Assembly: GCA_964396025.1 (NCBI GenBank)
Contig: CAYNBT010000013.1
Span: forward strand, 1 to 25,623
DNA from: CAYNBT01 sp964396025
GTDB lineage: Bacteria > Patescibacteriota > WWE3 > UBA101185 > UBA10185
Direction: 5' to 3'
DNA length: 25,623 nt
The notes beneath the pieces are model-generated. The model was not told where the DNA came from. It saw only the letters and a list, made by a program, of their open reading frames with translations, and did no database searches. Shown here one piece after another: positions 1 through 6,350 of the stretch (its first letter is position 1; each line of letters begins with the position of its first letter). The position numbers and the translations under genes were made by a program.

Positions 1-73
1 TAAATTTGATATAGAAACCATAATTGCTTGTCTAGAAGAGATGTACAATAGAAAAGAGCAAAACCATCGATAG
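1..73 (+). CDS. 3' end of an edge-truncated gene
   Basis: An open frame enters from the left edge and stops with TAG at 71-73. The visible tail encodes KFDIETIIACLEEMYNRKEQ followed by NHR. It is hydrophilic and helix-prone, like the C-terminus of many soluble enzymes such as glycosyltransferases, but too short to assign. A hairpin with a T-run begins 8 nt after the stop, which supports this frame as the end of a real gene. Confidence 0.45.
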   Translation, partial: KFDIETIIACLEEMYNRKEQNHR

Positions 74-80
74 AAAAATT

Positions 81-119
81 AAGCTCGGCACACTTGTTAA
101 AAGTATACCGAGCTTTTTT
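81..119. terminator. bidirectional intrinsic terminator
   Basis: AAGCTCGG (81-88) pairs perfectly with CCGAGCTT (108-115), and the + strand continues in a T-run. On the minus strand the same hairpin is followed by AATTTTT. It sits between two convergent genes, the edge fragment and the 75-residue membrane protein, and can serve both. Confidence 0.85.
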
Positions 120-123
120 GTAT

Positions 124-351
124 CTATTGATCGGAATCGCTGTATACAGTACCGGCAGAATACAGTCCGATTAAAAAACCAAGCACAAATCCCACTCCTC
201 CGGCTTTTGCAGTTGCAAACAAAACATTAACGTCGGTACCAGCCAAAGATGCAAGCGAGAACATTCCACCAATAAGAACGGCCAACAATACCGCTACTAC
301 TACACCACTACGTAGGGCAAACAACATTACTTTAGGCATTGTGATTTCCAT
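124..351 (-). CDS. small two-TM membrane protein
   Basis: 75 residues with two hydrophobic segments (about 10-36 and 45-67). The second is glycine-rich (VGFVLGFLIGLYSAGTVY), followed by an acidic tail. It resembles the C-terminal half of the upstream neighbour (VGMVLGLFVGGAYGAHTYVS), so it is probably a shortened tandem paralogue. It overlaps the upstream gene by 20 nt, or by 8 nt if the second Met (MPKVML, start at 339) is used. No Shine-Dalgarno is seen, so translational coupling is likely. Function unknown. Confidence 0.7.
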   Translation of the reverse strand: MEITMPKVMLFALRSGVVVAVLLAVLIGGMFSLASLAGTDVNVLFATAKAGGVGFVLGFLIGLYSAGTVYSDSDQ

Positions 352-748
352 TCAAAGCGCCACTAACATATGTGTGGGCACCGTAAGCACCACCGACAAA
401 CAAACCAAGGACCATTCCCACGGCCAAGGCTGTGGCGGCATTATAATCATTTGGGGCTACAAGCAAAACCGCTATTGGCAATAGGATTCCAAAGAAGGTT
501 GCACCAGCAGTTCCCCACAGACCTGTGCAGACTGCAAAAGTCACAACACGGCTTTTTCGGGTAAAGCTACGTTTCTGAACCCACCCTCTGAGTAACTTTG
601 CTCCATTGCGTAACCCATCCAAGTAGGCGTAATCCAAAGCATCCGCGAAAACTGCTGTAAAAAATACAGCCAGAAGTGCTAACAGGATTAACGGAATCAG
701 AAGTACAGCCACAATAGTGAGTAAAAAATCAGCCAACAAAACTAGCAT
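332..748 (-). CDS. integral membrane protein, unknown function
   Basis: 138 residues beginning MLVLLADF. An earlier TTG at 763 is open, but using it would translate the strong GAGGAGG Shine-Dalgarno (755-761), which lies 6 nt before the ATG at 746-748; the ATG is chosen. There is a long hydrophobic N-terminal stretch (about 1-38), a basic central loop (GWVQKRSFTRKSR) and two further TM segments, the last with glycine-rich packing. First gene of a two-gene unit with the 75-residue paralogue. No family recognised. Confidence 0.75.
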   Translation of the reverse strand: MLVLLADFLLTIVAVLLIPLILLALLAVFFTAVFADALDYAYLDGLRNGAKLLRGWVQKRSFTRKSRVVTFAVCTGLWGTAGATFFGILLPIAVLLVAPNDYNAATALAVGMVLGLFVGGAYGAHTYVSGALNGNHNA

Positions 749-778
749 TAGGATCCTCCTCAAATCTAGATTAAACCC

Positions 779-806
779 ATTATATTGCTATAGGTACATT
801 TGTCAA
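779..806 (-). promoter_or_regulatory. sigma70-type promoter of the membrane-protein pair
   Basis: On the minus strand, TTGACA (801-806) is followed after 16 nt by a perfect TATAAT (779-784). The predicted start is about 25 nt upstream of the ATG at 748, leaving a short 5' UTR with GAGGAGG. This is a leadered, SD-type gene, unlike many others here. Confidence 0.8.
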
Positions 807-847
807 ATGGCACATCATACATAAGAAGCATAGTAAAAACGCAGTTA

Positions 848-876
848 TTGACAAGCAATACAACCGGAAGCACAAT
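848..876 (+). promoter_or_regulatory. possible promoter of the Cys-rich microprotein
   Basis: TTGACA at 848-853 is followed after 17 nt by CACAAT (871-876), a 4/6 match to TATAAT. The predicted start lies about 25 nt before the ATG at 909. The -10 is weak. Confidence 0.45.
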
Positions 877-908
877 ATAAGTTCAGATCAAACACATAAG
901 GAGAAACC

Positions 909-1070
909 ATGGACCAAAATCAAGATGTGGACAAGACTGAGGAAAAAGACCCTGGGGCCAAACCCGAACCAAAGCTCAAGACAAAACGACCAGTGAATCC
1001 GCGAAAGTGCGAGATTTGCAGCCACACCAAAAACCACTGTGGTTTTTGCTCCTGCTGTTACGCCGATTAG
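909..1070 (+). CDS. 53-residue Cys-rich microprotein (probable zinc binder)
   Basis: A short ORF with a clean Shine-Dalgarno AAGGAG (898-903) 5 nt before ATG. The first 33 residues are hydrophilic and lysine/proline-rich. The last 20 carry six cysteines and two histidines: C34, C37, C44, C47, C49, C50, H39, H43 (CEICSHTKNHCGFCSCCYAD). The CxxC-x6-CxxC spacing is that of a small zinc knuckle. The opposite strand has an overlapping 67-residue ORF without these features. No family recognised; metal binding is inferred from the spacing only. Confidence 0.65.
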   Translation: MDQNQDVDKTEEKDPGAKPEPKLKTKRPVNPRKCEICSHTKNHCGFCSCCYAD

Positions 1071-1086
1071 TTCTTGCAACTCCATG

Positions 1087-1127
1087 GGCATTCTAGCGTA
1101 AACCTAAGATTTCTTCGCTAGGATGCC
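1087..1127 (+). terminator. hairpin after the Cys-rich microprotein, weak terminator
   Basis: GGCATTCTAGCG (1087-1098) pairs with CGCTAGGATGCC (1116-1127) over 12 bp with one G-U. The following TCTTCCC is only partly T-rich, so termination is plausible but not certain. Confidence 0.5.
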
Positions 1128-1152
1128 TCTTCCCTACCAAACATTGTCCTTA

Positions 1153-1181
1153 TAGACTAACTATCTGATCATTCATATACT
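1153..1181 (+). promoter_or_regulatory. leaderless promoter of the mgtE-type gene
   Basis: TAGACT (1153-1158), a 17-nt spacer and TATACT (1176-1181). Six nt separate the -10 from ATG at 1188, so the expected first transcribed base is the A of the start codon. No Shine-Dalgarno is present. Confidence 0.65.
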
Positions 1182-1187
1182 TTAGAT

Positions 1188-2192
1188 ATGCATTCTGCCC
1201 CGGAAACAATTCTTGATAACAAAAAATTTCCCCATGATTCCTCTGGAGCCATTGCAACAAACAAAGTACCTACAACATACCCTGCTCAAACTATCAAAGA
1301 GTTAAAAACCTACATTACAGAAAGGGCTAATGATTTTGAATCGTTAAATTACATTTATGTTGTAAATCACAACGAAGAGCTCGTTGGAATTCTCTCTATC
1401 AAAGATATATACAGGCACAAAGAGCATGAAATTGTAGGCGACCTCATGCAAAAGGACTTTGTCTCAACCCATCCCTATACTCTCCAAGAACGTGCGGCAT
1501 ACATCGCGCTGAATAATAACATAAAAGCCCTGCCAATCATTGACAGAGAACATAAATTTTTAGGCGTGATCACAAGCGACAAAATACTTTCTATCATGCA
1601 CAGAGAACTAAATGAGGATTTTATGAGATTCGTTGGATTTAGGCATTCGGTACATATAACAGATGATGATGTGCATATGTCGGTTTGGAACTCCATCAAA
1701 CACCGCCTGCCGTGGATTTTTATTGGGCTTCTTGGAGGACTGTTAATTGCTGAAACTATTGGGGCCTTTGAGAATACACTGGAACAGAATGTCTTAATCG
1801 CAAGTTTTATTCCACTTATGGTTTATATAAGCAATGCCGTAGGACAACAGATTACGGCGTTTATCATTCGGGATTACGCTCTAAACACTGAGATTTCTCT
1901 CAAAAAGTACCTGATAAAACAGGTAGCGATTGTTGTAATCATTGCCTCGATACTTGCTGCAGTGCTTTTTTGTTATGGAATTGTGATACAACGACAATTT
2001 GATATAGCCAACATCCTTGCTCTAGCAATGTTTGCCACCACAGTATCATCAATATTTACTGGATTCTTTATTCCATTTATGTTTATTAAAGCAAAACTGG
2101 ATCCAGCTAATGCGAGCGGTCCAATTGGAACCATGCTGCAGGATTTTATCAGCGTACTTATATATTTCTTAATCTGCTCTACCCTACTTTGA
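1188..2192 (+). CDS. mgtE: short MgtE-type Mg2+ transporter (CBS pair + TM domain)
   Basis: 334 residues, about 110-120 shorter than classical MgtE. Residues about 30-135 form a CBS-domain pair (YIYVVNHNEELVGILSIKDI; KALPIIDREHKFLGVITSD). From about 172 there are five TM segments with FIPLMVYISNAVGQQ, the counterpart of the family's P-x-GGNxGxQ region, and DPANASGPIGTMLQDFIS near the C-terminus, which keeps the Asp that lines the Mg2+ path in studied MgtE channels. The N-terminal superhelical domain is missing, although the CBS sensor remains. It ends convergently with the K+ channel, overlapping by 9 nt. Family assignment is confident; ion choice is by homology. Confidence 0.88.
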   Translation: MHSAPETILDNKKFPHDSSGAIATNKVPTTYPAQTIKELKTYITERANDFESLNYIYVVNHNEELVGILSIKDIYRHKEHEIVGDLMQKDFVSTHPYTLQERAAYIALNNNIKALPIIDREHKFLGVITSDKILSIMHRELNEDFMRFVGFRHSVHITDDDVHMSVWNSIKHRLPWIFIGLLGGLLIAETIGAFENTLEQNVLIASFIPLMVYISNAVGQQITAFIIRDYALNTEISLKKYLIKQVAIVVIIASILAAVLFCYGIVIQRQFDIANILALAMFATTVSSIFTGFFIPFMFIKAKLDPANASGPIGTMLQDFISVLIYFLICSTLL

Positions 2193-2993
2193 ATCTGGTT
2201 TTCTTGAGAGCAACTCATTGAGTTTAGTGTCAACATCTGCCAGCTTCTTTGTTAATTCATCTCTTTTTGCATCTTCATGAACCTCAACCAATGCCGAAGC
2301 GATGTTCGCGGTAAGCATAGAAAAAGTGGTAACTCCCAAAGTCATTAGAATAACGCCTACAATGCGTCCCGGTACTGTTATTGGGTATCTATCACCGTAA
2401 CCTACCGTAGTAATGCTTACTACACCCCACCAAATCCCGTCAGGAATGTTTTTAATGTTTGCATTAGGGTTCTTTGCTTCAAATACTGAACCCAATGATC
2501 CCAAGAAAAGCACAATCACTATAATGAAACCAATAATATAGTGTATCTGTCCTTTCACTAACAGGGATTTTGCGTTAACAATGGCTTTAAGTATAAGAGG
2601 AAACACCCTAAAAAGCTGATTATCTGTCCCAAACAAACGTGCCAGAATCGTCAGAAAACTCTGAGCAGTGCGTTCCAACTCGAGTAAGGCGCCCAACCTG
2701 AATAAGCGGGTAATACGTAAGAATGGGATAAAAATTATCAAAACATCGTACCAATGACTTTTAATGTACTCTAACCTACTTGGCGCCAGATAAGATAAAA
2801 AACCCAGTTCGAATACAAATAACACCCAGATAAGGAAATCTACATAACCAAGCACAGTTATGACTGAAGTTTGAAGAGTAAAACTTTCTTGCACTATGAT
2901 CATACCTAAAAGAACGAGTGTGGCCAAAATCATAGGAATCTCAAATTTGGGCTTGAAGTACTGATATTTTTCAGCTTTGGTTAAAAACTTCAT
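2184..2993 (-). CDS. voltage-sensor-type potassium channel subunit
   Basis: 269 residues in a six-TM layout: S1-S3 about 20-70, an arginine-bearing S4 (FLRITRLFRLGALLELERT, about 91-109), S5 about 150-172, a pore loop with the K+ selectivity filter TVGYGD (196-201), and S6 about 208-235. The tail (240-265) is charged and heptad-like, probably a tetramerising coiled coil. No RCK nucleotide-binding domain follows. It would act as a homotetramer in the plasma membrane. ATG at 2993 lies 6 nt after a TATACT -10, so the gene looks leaderless. Confidence 0.9.
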   Translation of the reverse strand: MKFLTKAEKYQYFKPKFEIPMILATLVLLGMIIVQESFTLQTSVITVLGYVDFLIWVLFVFELGFLSYLAPSRLEYIKSHWYDVLIIFIPFLRITRLFRLGALLELERTAQSFLTILARLFGTDNQLFRVFPLILKAIVNAKSLLVKGQIHYIIGFIIVIVLFLGSLGSVFEAKNPNANIKNIPDGIWWGVVSITTVGYGDRYPITVPGRIVGVILMTLGVTTFSMLTANIASALVEVHEDAKRDELTKKLADVDTKLNELLSRKPDSK

Positions 2994-2999
2994 AGTCTA

Positions 3000-3005
3000 A
3001 GTATA
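3000..3005 (-). promoter_or_regulatory. leaderless -10 of the K+ channel gene
   Basis: TATACT on the minus strand, 6 nt (TAGACT) before the ATG at 2993. There is no good -35. The site lies back-to-back with the promoter of the 88-residue gene in a 58-bp divergent interval. Confidence 0.5.
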
Positions 3006-3017
3006 TGCTAGTGGCTA

Positions 3018-3046
3018 TTCAATATAAATAGATTGTCTGTTATTAT
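3018..3046 (+). promoter_or_regulatory. leaderless extended -10 promoter of the 88-residue gene
   Basis: TGT-TATTAT (3038-3046) is an extended -10 with a weak TTCAAT 17 nt upstream. The -10 ends 5 nt before ATG 3052, so the transcript should start at or within a base of the start codon. Confidence 0.6.
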
Positions 3047-3051
3047 CTCAA

Positions 3052-3318
3052 ATGCGTATGAATGTGTTACTTACTCTCTTATCCTTACTCAATGTTATTC
3101 CTGTAATCGCAGCCTGGGGGTTCACAGGACTTGTTGTAGCTATCTGCGGGTTGATTGCGTTGATCATGACCATAGGTAAAGCTAAACAAATTAAATGGAA
3201 TGTATGGGTTGGGATTTTGGGAACATCAGCAAGCATTTTAGCTTTTAGTGCACCACTCATCGCCTTACTAATTGGAGTAACCAACATAACAATTATCTTG
3301 GTTCCAGAAAAAATATGA
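3052..3318 (+). CDS. small three-TM membrane protein coupled to nrnA
   Basis: 88 residues with three hydrophobic segments (about 5-22, 26-43 and 50-83) and a short basic loop (GKAKQIKWN). No conserved motif is recognised. Its TGA overlaps the ATG of the downstream DHH phosphoesterase as ATGA, a classic translational-coupling arrangement, so the two are made together. A second Met at residue 3 is an alternative start. Function unknown. Confidence 0.75.
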   Translation: MRMNVLLTLLSLLNVIPVIAAWGFTGLVVAICGLIALIMTIGKAKQIKWNVWVGILGTSASILAFSAPLIALLIGVTNITIILVPEKI

Positions 3319-4313
3319 CAAATAATACATCTACAGAAATAATTCAGACATTACGATCCGCAAAAAAAGTGCTTCTAAGTCTCCATCTAAGTCCTGATGG
3401 TGATTCTTTGGCATCTTGCCAAGCCTTTAGCAGGATTCTGACTCAACTTGGTGTAGATCATACTGTGATATCACCAGAGCCCACACCGAGCTTCTTAGAC
3501 AAACTTGTAGATAACACAAACATAATGACCCAAGTAGTTTCCGATATGGATCTTTCTGAATATGACATATTTTTAAGCCTTGATATGGAAAGTAAAAACC
3601 GATGTACAAATAATGCCGAATTTACATTCCCAAATCACATCAAAACCATTAACATAGATCACCACCCTCAGAACAAAATGTGGGGTGATATGAACTACGT
3701 AGATACTTCAGCAGCAGCCAATTGCTGCGTGCTATACGACCTATTCAAAGCCGAGAATATTGCTATAGATACTACAACAGCAAAATACCTAATGATAGGT
3801 ATTTACACAGATTCAGGATCATATCAGAACAGTAACACAAACAGTCATTCCTTAAGGATAACAGCTGATTTAATGGATATAGGTGTAAACTTCTTTGAGA
3901 TTGTGTGGACAATGAAATACAACGAAGATATGGATTCAATTAGATTTAAAGCGCTGGTTTACAAAAATGTTGTCTATAAGCCAGAAAAAGGCTATGCCTA
4001 CACAACTATTTCACTACAGGAAGAGGCGGCACTTGGTATAAAAAAGGAAGGCAAACTTCCAACAGCAAGTGATTTTATAAAATATTTAAAAGATATTGAT
4101 TATGCATTTGTGATCAAAGAAAAGTTAAATGAGGATGATGGAAGCATTTATTTTTCGATAAGTTTTAGATCACACACCATAGGTTTTGATGTTTCTGCGC
4201 TTGCAAAGAAATTTGGCGGCGGCGGCCATAAACCTGCTGCAGCAGCACTTATAAAAGGTTATGGCAGTATTCCAGAGGTGTTAAAGTATGTCGAAGAGAC
4301 TTTAGCTAGCTAA
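3315..4313 (+). CDS. nrnA: DHH/DHHA1 phosphoesterase, NrnA-like nanoRNase/pAp phosphatase
   Basis: 332 residues. The N-terminal DHH domain shows the metal-binding motifs SLHLSPDGDS (H24, D28, D30), SLDME (D90) and NIDHHPQN (D115-H116-H117). The DHHA1 domain ends with the substrate-binding glycine loop KKFGGGGHKPAAAALIKG near residues 303-320. The family hydrolyses 2-5 nt RNA and often 3'-phosphoadenosine-5'-phosphate with Mn2+ in the cytosol. Start fixed by the 4-nt overlap with the upstream membrane protein. It ends overlapping folD by 4 nt on the opposite strand. Whether it prefers RNA, pAp or cyclic dinucleotides cannot be read from sequence. Confidence 0.85.
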   Translation: MTNNTSTEIIQTLRSAKKVLLSLHLSPDGDSLASCQAFSRILTQLGVDHTVISPEPTPSFLDKLVDNTNIMTQVVSDMDLSEYDIFLSLDMESKNRCTNNAEFTFPNHIKTINIDHHPQNKMWGDMNYVDTSAAANCCVLYDLFKAENIAIDTTTAKYLMIGIYTDSGSYQNSNTNSHSLRITADLMDIGVNFFEIVWTMKYNEDMDSIRFKALVYKNVVYKPEKGYAYTTISLQEEAALGIKKEGKLPTASDFIKYLKDIDYAFVIKEKLNEDDGSIYFSISFRSHTIGFDVSALAKKFGGGGHKPAAAALIKGYGSIPEVLKYVEETLAS

Positions 4314-5107
4314 AGCCCCAAATGGTTCATCACCAAAAATCTAACGACTAACGGCCCCATACCACCTGGTGATGGGGAAAGTGTTCCAATGTGTTCAATC
4401 TTTGATTCCATGTCTAGATCCCCTACTGTTTTACCTTCTACTACTGAAGAACCAAAGTCTATAACAGCAGCTCCATGAGGGATATCGGCCCCATCTACCA
4501 ATCTAGCCGAACCCACAGACAATACAATTAATTGTCCTGCCAATTTTTGCCCACGCGAATAGGATGATACAACATTTACCTTGGCTCCCATTGTATTTAA
4601 GTAATGAGCCAACGGTCTCCCAACTAAGAAACCTTCCCCAACAATTGAGACTTCAAGATCAAGTAACGACAGGTTGTTTGATTTAATAAAGTACTCAACT
4701 GCTCTTAAAACCGGCATTTTACGTGTAAAATCGCCGGCGTAAAAATTTAGTTGGGCTGAAGAGGATAAAAGGTCTATATCCTTGTTTAAGGGTATAAGAT
4801 CTAGCACATTATCAAACATTCCTTTAGGTACGGGTAATTGTACGATTGCACCGCCTATTTCTGGCCTGTGCAAAATGTGTTCAACTTCTTTGATTGCGTT
4901 GGCGTTATGAGTATCAAAAGAGTGTAATTCGACGGGTATGCCTAGTTTGTGACAAAGCCTTTCTTTAAGCAAAATATACTTCTCCGAGGACTCGTTGTAC
5001 CCAAAAGATATGATGGAAAGTGTGGGAACCTCTGCTAATGTTTGAATATAATCCTCTATTGATTTTTCTAGTTTCTCTGAGTGTTTTTTACCGTCAAAAA
5101 TGTTCAT
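4310..5107 (-). CDS. folD: FolD, methylene-THF dehydrogenase/cyclohydrolase (divergent)
   Basis: 265 residues, slightly shorter than usual (about 285). It interconverts 5,10-methylene-, methenyl- and 10-formyl-tetrahydrofolate. Catalytic Tyr and Lys are kept (Y44 and K48 in EKYILLKERL), as are QLPVP (90-94), NKDIDLL (108-114) and the Rossmann/C-terminal motifs VGEGFLVGRPLAHYL and SPSPGGMGP. Several usual positions differ: the PCTP substrate motif is replaced by MPVLRA (131-136), GxSxxVG has Gly for Ser, and the CHSxT segment reads SYSRG. Preceded by a terminator and structured RNA. The start is uncertain by a few codons but this ATG is the obvious one. Confidence 0.87.
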   Translation of the reverse strand: MNIFDGKKHSEKLEKSIEDYIQTLAEVPTLSIISFGYNESSEKYILLKERLCHKLGIPVELHSFDTHNANAIKEVEHILHRPEIGGAIVQLPVPKGMFDNVLDLIPLNKDIDLLSSSAQLNFYAGDFTRKMPVLRAVEYFIKSNNLSLLDLEVSIVGEGFLVGRPLAHYLNTMGAKVNVVSSYSRGQKLAGQLIVLSVGSARLVDGADIPHGAAVIDFGSSVVEGKTVGDLDMESKIEHIGTLSPSPGGMGPLVVRFLVMNHLGL

Positions 5108-5120
5108 TTAAAAATATAAC

Positions 5121-5368
5121 TTGCAAAAACAAAACCTCGCCGCTGGCGAGGATTGTATAAAATAATGCCTTCCCGATGTATAGTAGCTCAGCTGCTAATG
5201 TTCCCTTTATAGAAAAAGGTGGGAAATTCACATAAAATCCAAGAACTTTATGTTTCGCTTTCCCTGCGAGTACAGCACTGAGAAATCATTATTAATACAG
5301 CTCACACTGATACATCAGGAAACCAAGTTAGGCTTTTTACGGCCTTTCTTGTCGGACGTTTCCGTCAC
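5121..5368 (-). ncRNA. structured RNA, orphan sRNA or folD 5' leader
   Basis: About 245 nt with no ORF of note, bounded by a good minus-strand promoter and an intrinsic terminator. Successive helices can be drawn: GACG-GAAA-CGTC (5355-5366, GNRA loop); CAAG..CTTG enclosing AGGC..GCCT; TGTGAG..CTCGCA; GGGAAA..TTTCCC enclosing ACATAAA..TTTATGT; CCTTT..AAAGG; then the terminator hairpin. The folD ATG is 14 nt beyond its 3' end, so it may be a cis leader acting by attenuation or an independent RNA. It does not match what I remember of RNase P, tmRNA, SRP, THF or ZTP riboswitches. Confidence 0.55.
5124..5151 (-). terminator. intrinsic terminator between the structured RNA and folD
   Basis: On the minus strand CCTCGCC-AGC-GGCGAGG (5135-5151), a perfect 7-bp GC-rich stem, is followed by TTTTGTTTTTG. 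It lies 16 nt before the folD ATG. Confidence 0.88.
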
Positions 5369-5373
5369 TTATG

Positions 5374-5402
5374 ATTCTATATAATTTTAGATTTTTCGTC
5401 AA
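5374..5402 (-). promoter_or_regulatory. promoter of the structured RNA / folD leader
   Basis: TTGACG (5397-5402), a 17-nt spacer and TAGAAT (5374-5379) on the minus strand. Predicted start is about 5368, immediately before the GNRA-capped first hairpin. Confidence 0.75.
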
Positions 5403-5464
5403 TGATTTTATAGATTATTTACGGGTGGAGACCACGCTAACATCCTGTTTAACTTTGGGAAAGA

Positions 5465-6088
5465 TCACAGAGGTAAACCCAACACCCTCATGAATAAATC
5501 TACAATGGGATTTAGAAATATATTTAAGCTTCTTGTCATAACTAAAATTAACAAGAAGAACATTCCATATGGAGCCATTTGCAACCATTGAATAGATAAA
5601 TTGTATGAAAGGAATCCATTCACAACTTTAAAACCATCCAATGGATGAATTGGAACTAAGTTAAACAATCCCAAGAATAAATTGTAAAAGACGGCTAAAT
5701 AAGCAAAACTTTTAACGGTTGCTGCTACCGAAACTCCCTCTGGTATAGCATGAAAAATTATTGCAAATACCAAGGCCAATACAAAATTGGCGGCGGGTCC
5801 AGCAAAAGAGATCAGAGCAGAGTCTCTTTTGGGATTGGCTAGATTGTCTGCATTAAAAGGTACTGGTTTACCCCAACCAAATCCTAAAAATAGCAGAAGC
5901 ATAGTGCCTACCGGATCCAAATGCGCCAGTGGATTAAGTGTCACCCTACCCAAATATCGGGCTGTTGGATCGCCTAATTTATCGGCCACGTATGCGTGGG
6001 CAAATTCGTGTATAGCAAGCGACATTATAAGAGCAGCAGCTACCAAAAGAAACATTAAAGGGCTCTGGAACAACAAATTCAAAAACAT
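5465..6088 (-). CDS. M50 family site-2-type zinc metalloprotease
   Basis: 207 residues, the compact M50 form without PDZ or CBS domains. Zinc and catalytic motif HEFAH (27-31) lies in the first TM region; the third ligand region is NLVPIHPLDGFKV (D151). GFGWGKPVP (69-77) and the FAGPAANF segment are typical of this subgroup. About five to six TM segments; it should cleave membrane-embedded substrates. ATG lies exactly 6 nt after a perfect TGCTATAAT, indicating a leaderless mRNA. It is divergent from secE with promoters facing away within about 50 bp. Substrate unknown. Confidence 0.9.
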   Translation of the reverse strand: MFLNLLFQSPLMFLLVAAALIMSLAIHEFAHAYVADKLGDPTARYLGRVTLNPLAHLDPVGTMLLLFLGFGWGKPVPFNADNLANPKRDSALISFAGPAANFVLALVFAIIFHAIPEGVSVAATVKSFAYLAVFYNLFLGLFNLVPIHPLDGFKVVNGFLSYNLSIQWLQMAPYGMFFLLILVMTRSLNIFLNPIVDLFMRVLGLPL

Positions 6089-6094
6089 AGGGAG

Positions 6095-6103
6095 ATTATA
6101 GCA
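6095..6103 (-). promoter_or_regulatory. leaderless extended -10 promoter of the M50 protease
   Basis: Minus-strand TGC-TATAAT is a perfect extended -10. Six nt (CTCCCT) separate it from ATG 6088. The same TGCTATAAT-n6-ATG arrangement recurs at mreB and at the holin-like gene. Confidence 0.75.
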
Positions 6104-6118
6104 TTACACAAAAAAAGG

Positions 6119-6127
6119 TGATAGAAT
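6119..6127 (+). promoter_or_regulatory. leaderless extended -10 promoter of secE
   Basis: TGA-TAGAAT with 7 nt before the GTG at 6135, so the expected transcript starts at or just before the start codon. AAAGGTG further upstream is too far away and would lie outside the transcript. Confidence 0.55.
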
Positions 6128-6134
6128 CGCAAAC

Positions 6135-6326
6135 GTGAAGCGTGTTATTTCATTTTTTAGAGAGTCACTAGACGAGTTAAAGCGCGTAGAATGGCCAAAG
6201 AAGGATCAGACTACACGCTTGACGTCATATGTTGTAGGTGTTAGCTTAAGCCTCGGACTCTTTTTGAGTGGGGCAGATTATTTATTTAATAAGGCACTGT
6301 CCTTGATAGTCACTGCCGCCAAATAG
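6135..6326 (+). CDS. secE: preprotein translocase subunit SecE
   Basis: 63 residues, the single-TM SecE form. The cytosolic amphipathic helix carries the family signature ESLDELKRVEWPKKDQT (10-26), followed by one TM helix (about 32-58). It clamps SecY in the plasma-membrane translocon. GTG start, chosen because it is first in frame and sits 7 nt after an extended -10. It starts the canonical secE-nusG-rplK-rplA order. Confidence 0.92.
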   Translation: MKRVISFFRESLDELKRVEWPKKDQTTRLTSYVVGVSLSLGLFLSGADYLFNKALSLIVTAAK

Positions 6327-6350
6327 TGGTTATCAGTAAATGGAAATTAA

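Noticed and set aside
749..763. TTG start extending the 138-residue membrane protein
   Set aside because: The extra codons are the Shine-Dalgarno GAGGAGG of the downstream ATG.
888..1091. 67-codon minus-strand ORF opposite the Cys-rich microprotein
   Set aside because: No ribosome-binding site or promoter at its start; the opposite strand has Shine-Dalgarno, promoter-like site and a motif-bearing product.
5176..5200. tRNA D-arm-like TAGTAGCTCAGCTGCTA on the plus strand
   Set aside because: No matching anticodon arm, T-arm or acceptor stem nearby; it is a local hairpin.
5121..5368. THF or ZTP riboswitch, tmRNA, RNase P RNA or hammerhead ribozyme
   Set aside because: None of the conserved cores I know for these are present; CTGATG with a near match to a hammerhead core lacks the required following bases and GAAA/cleavage layout.
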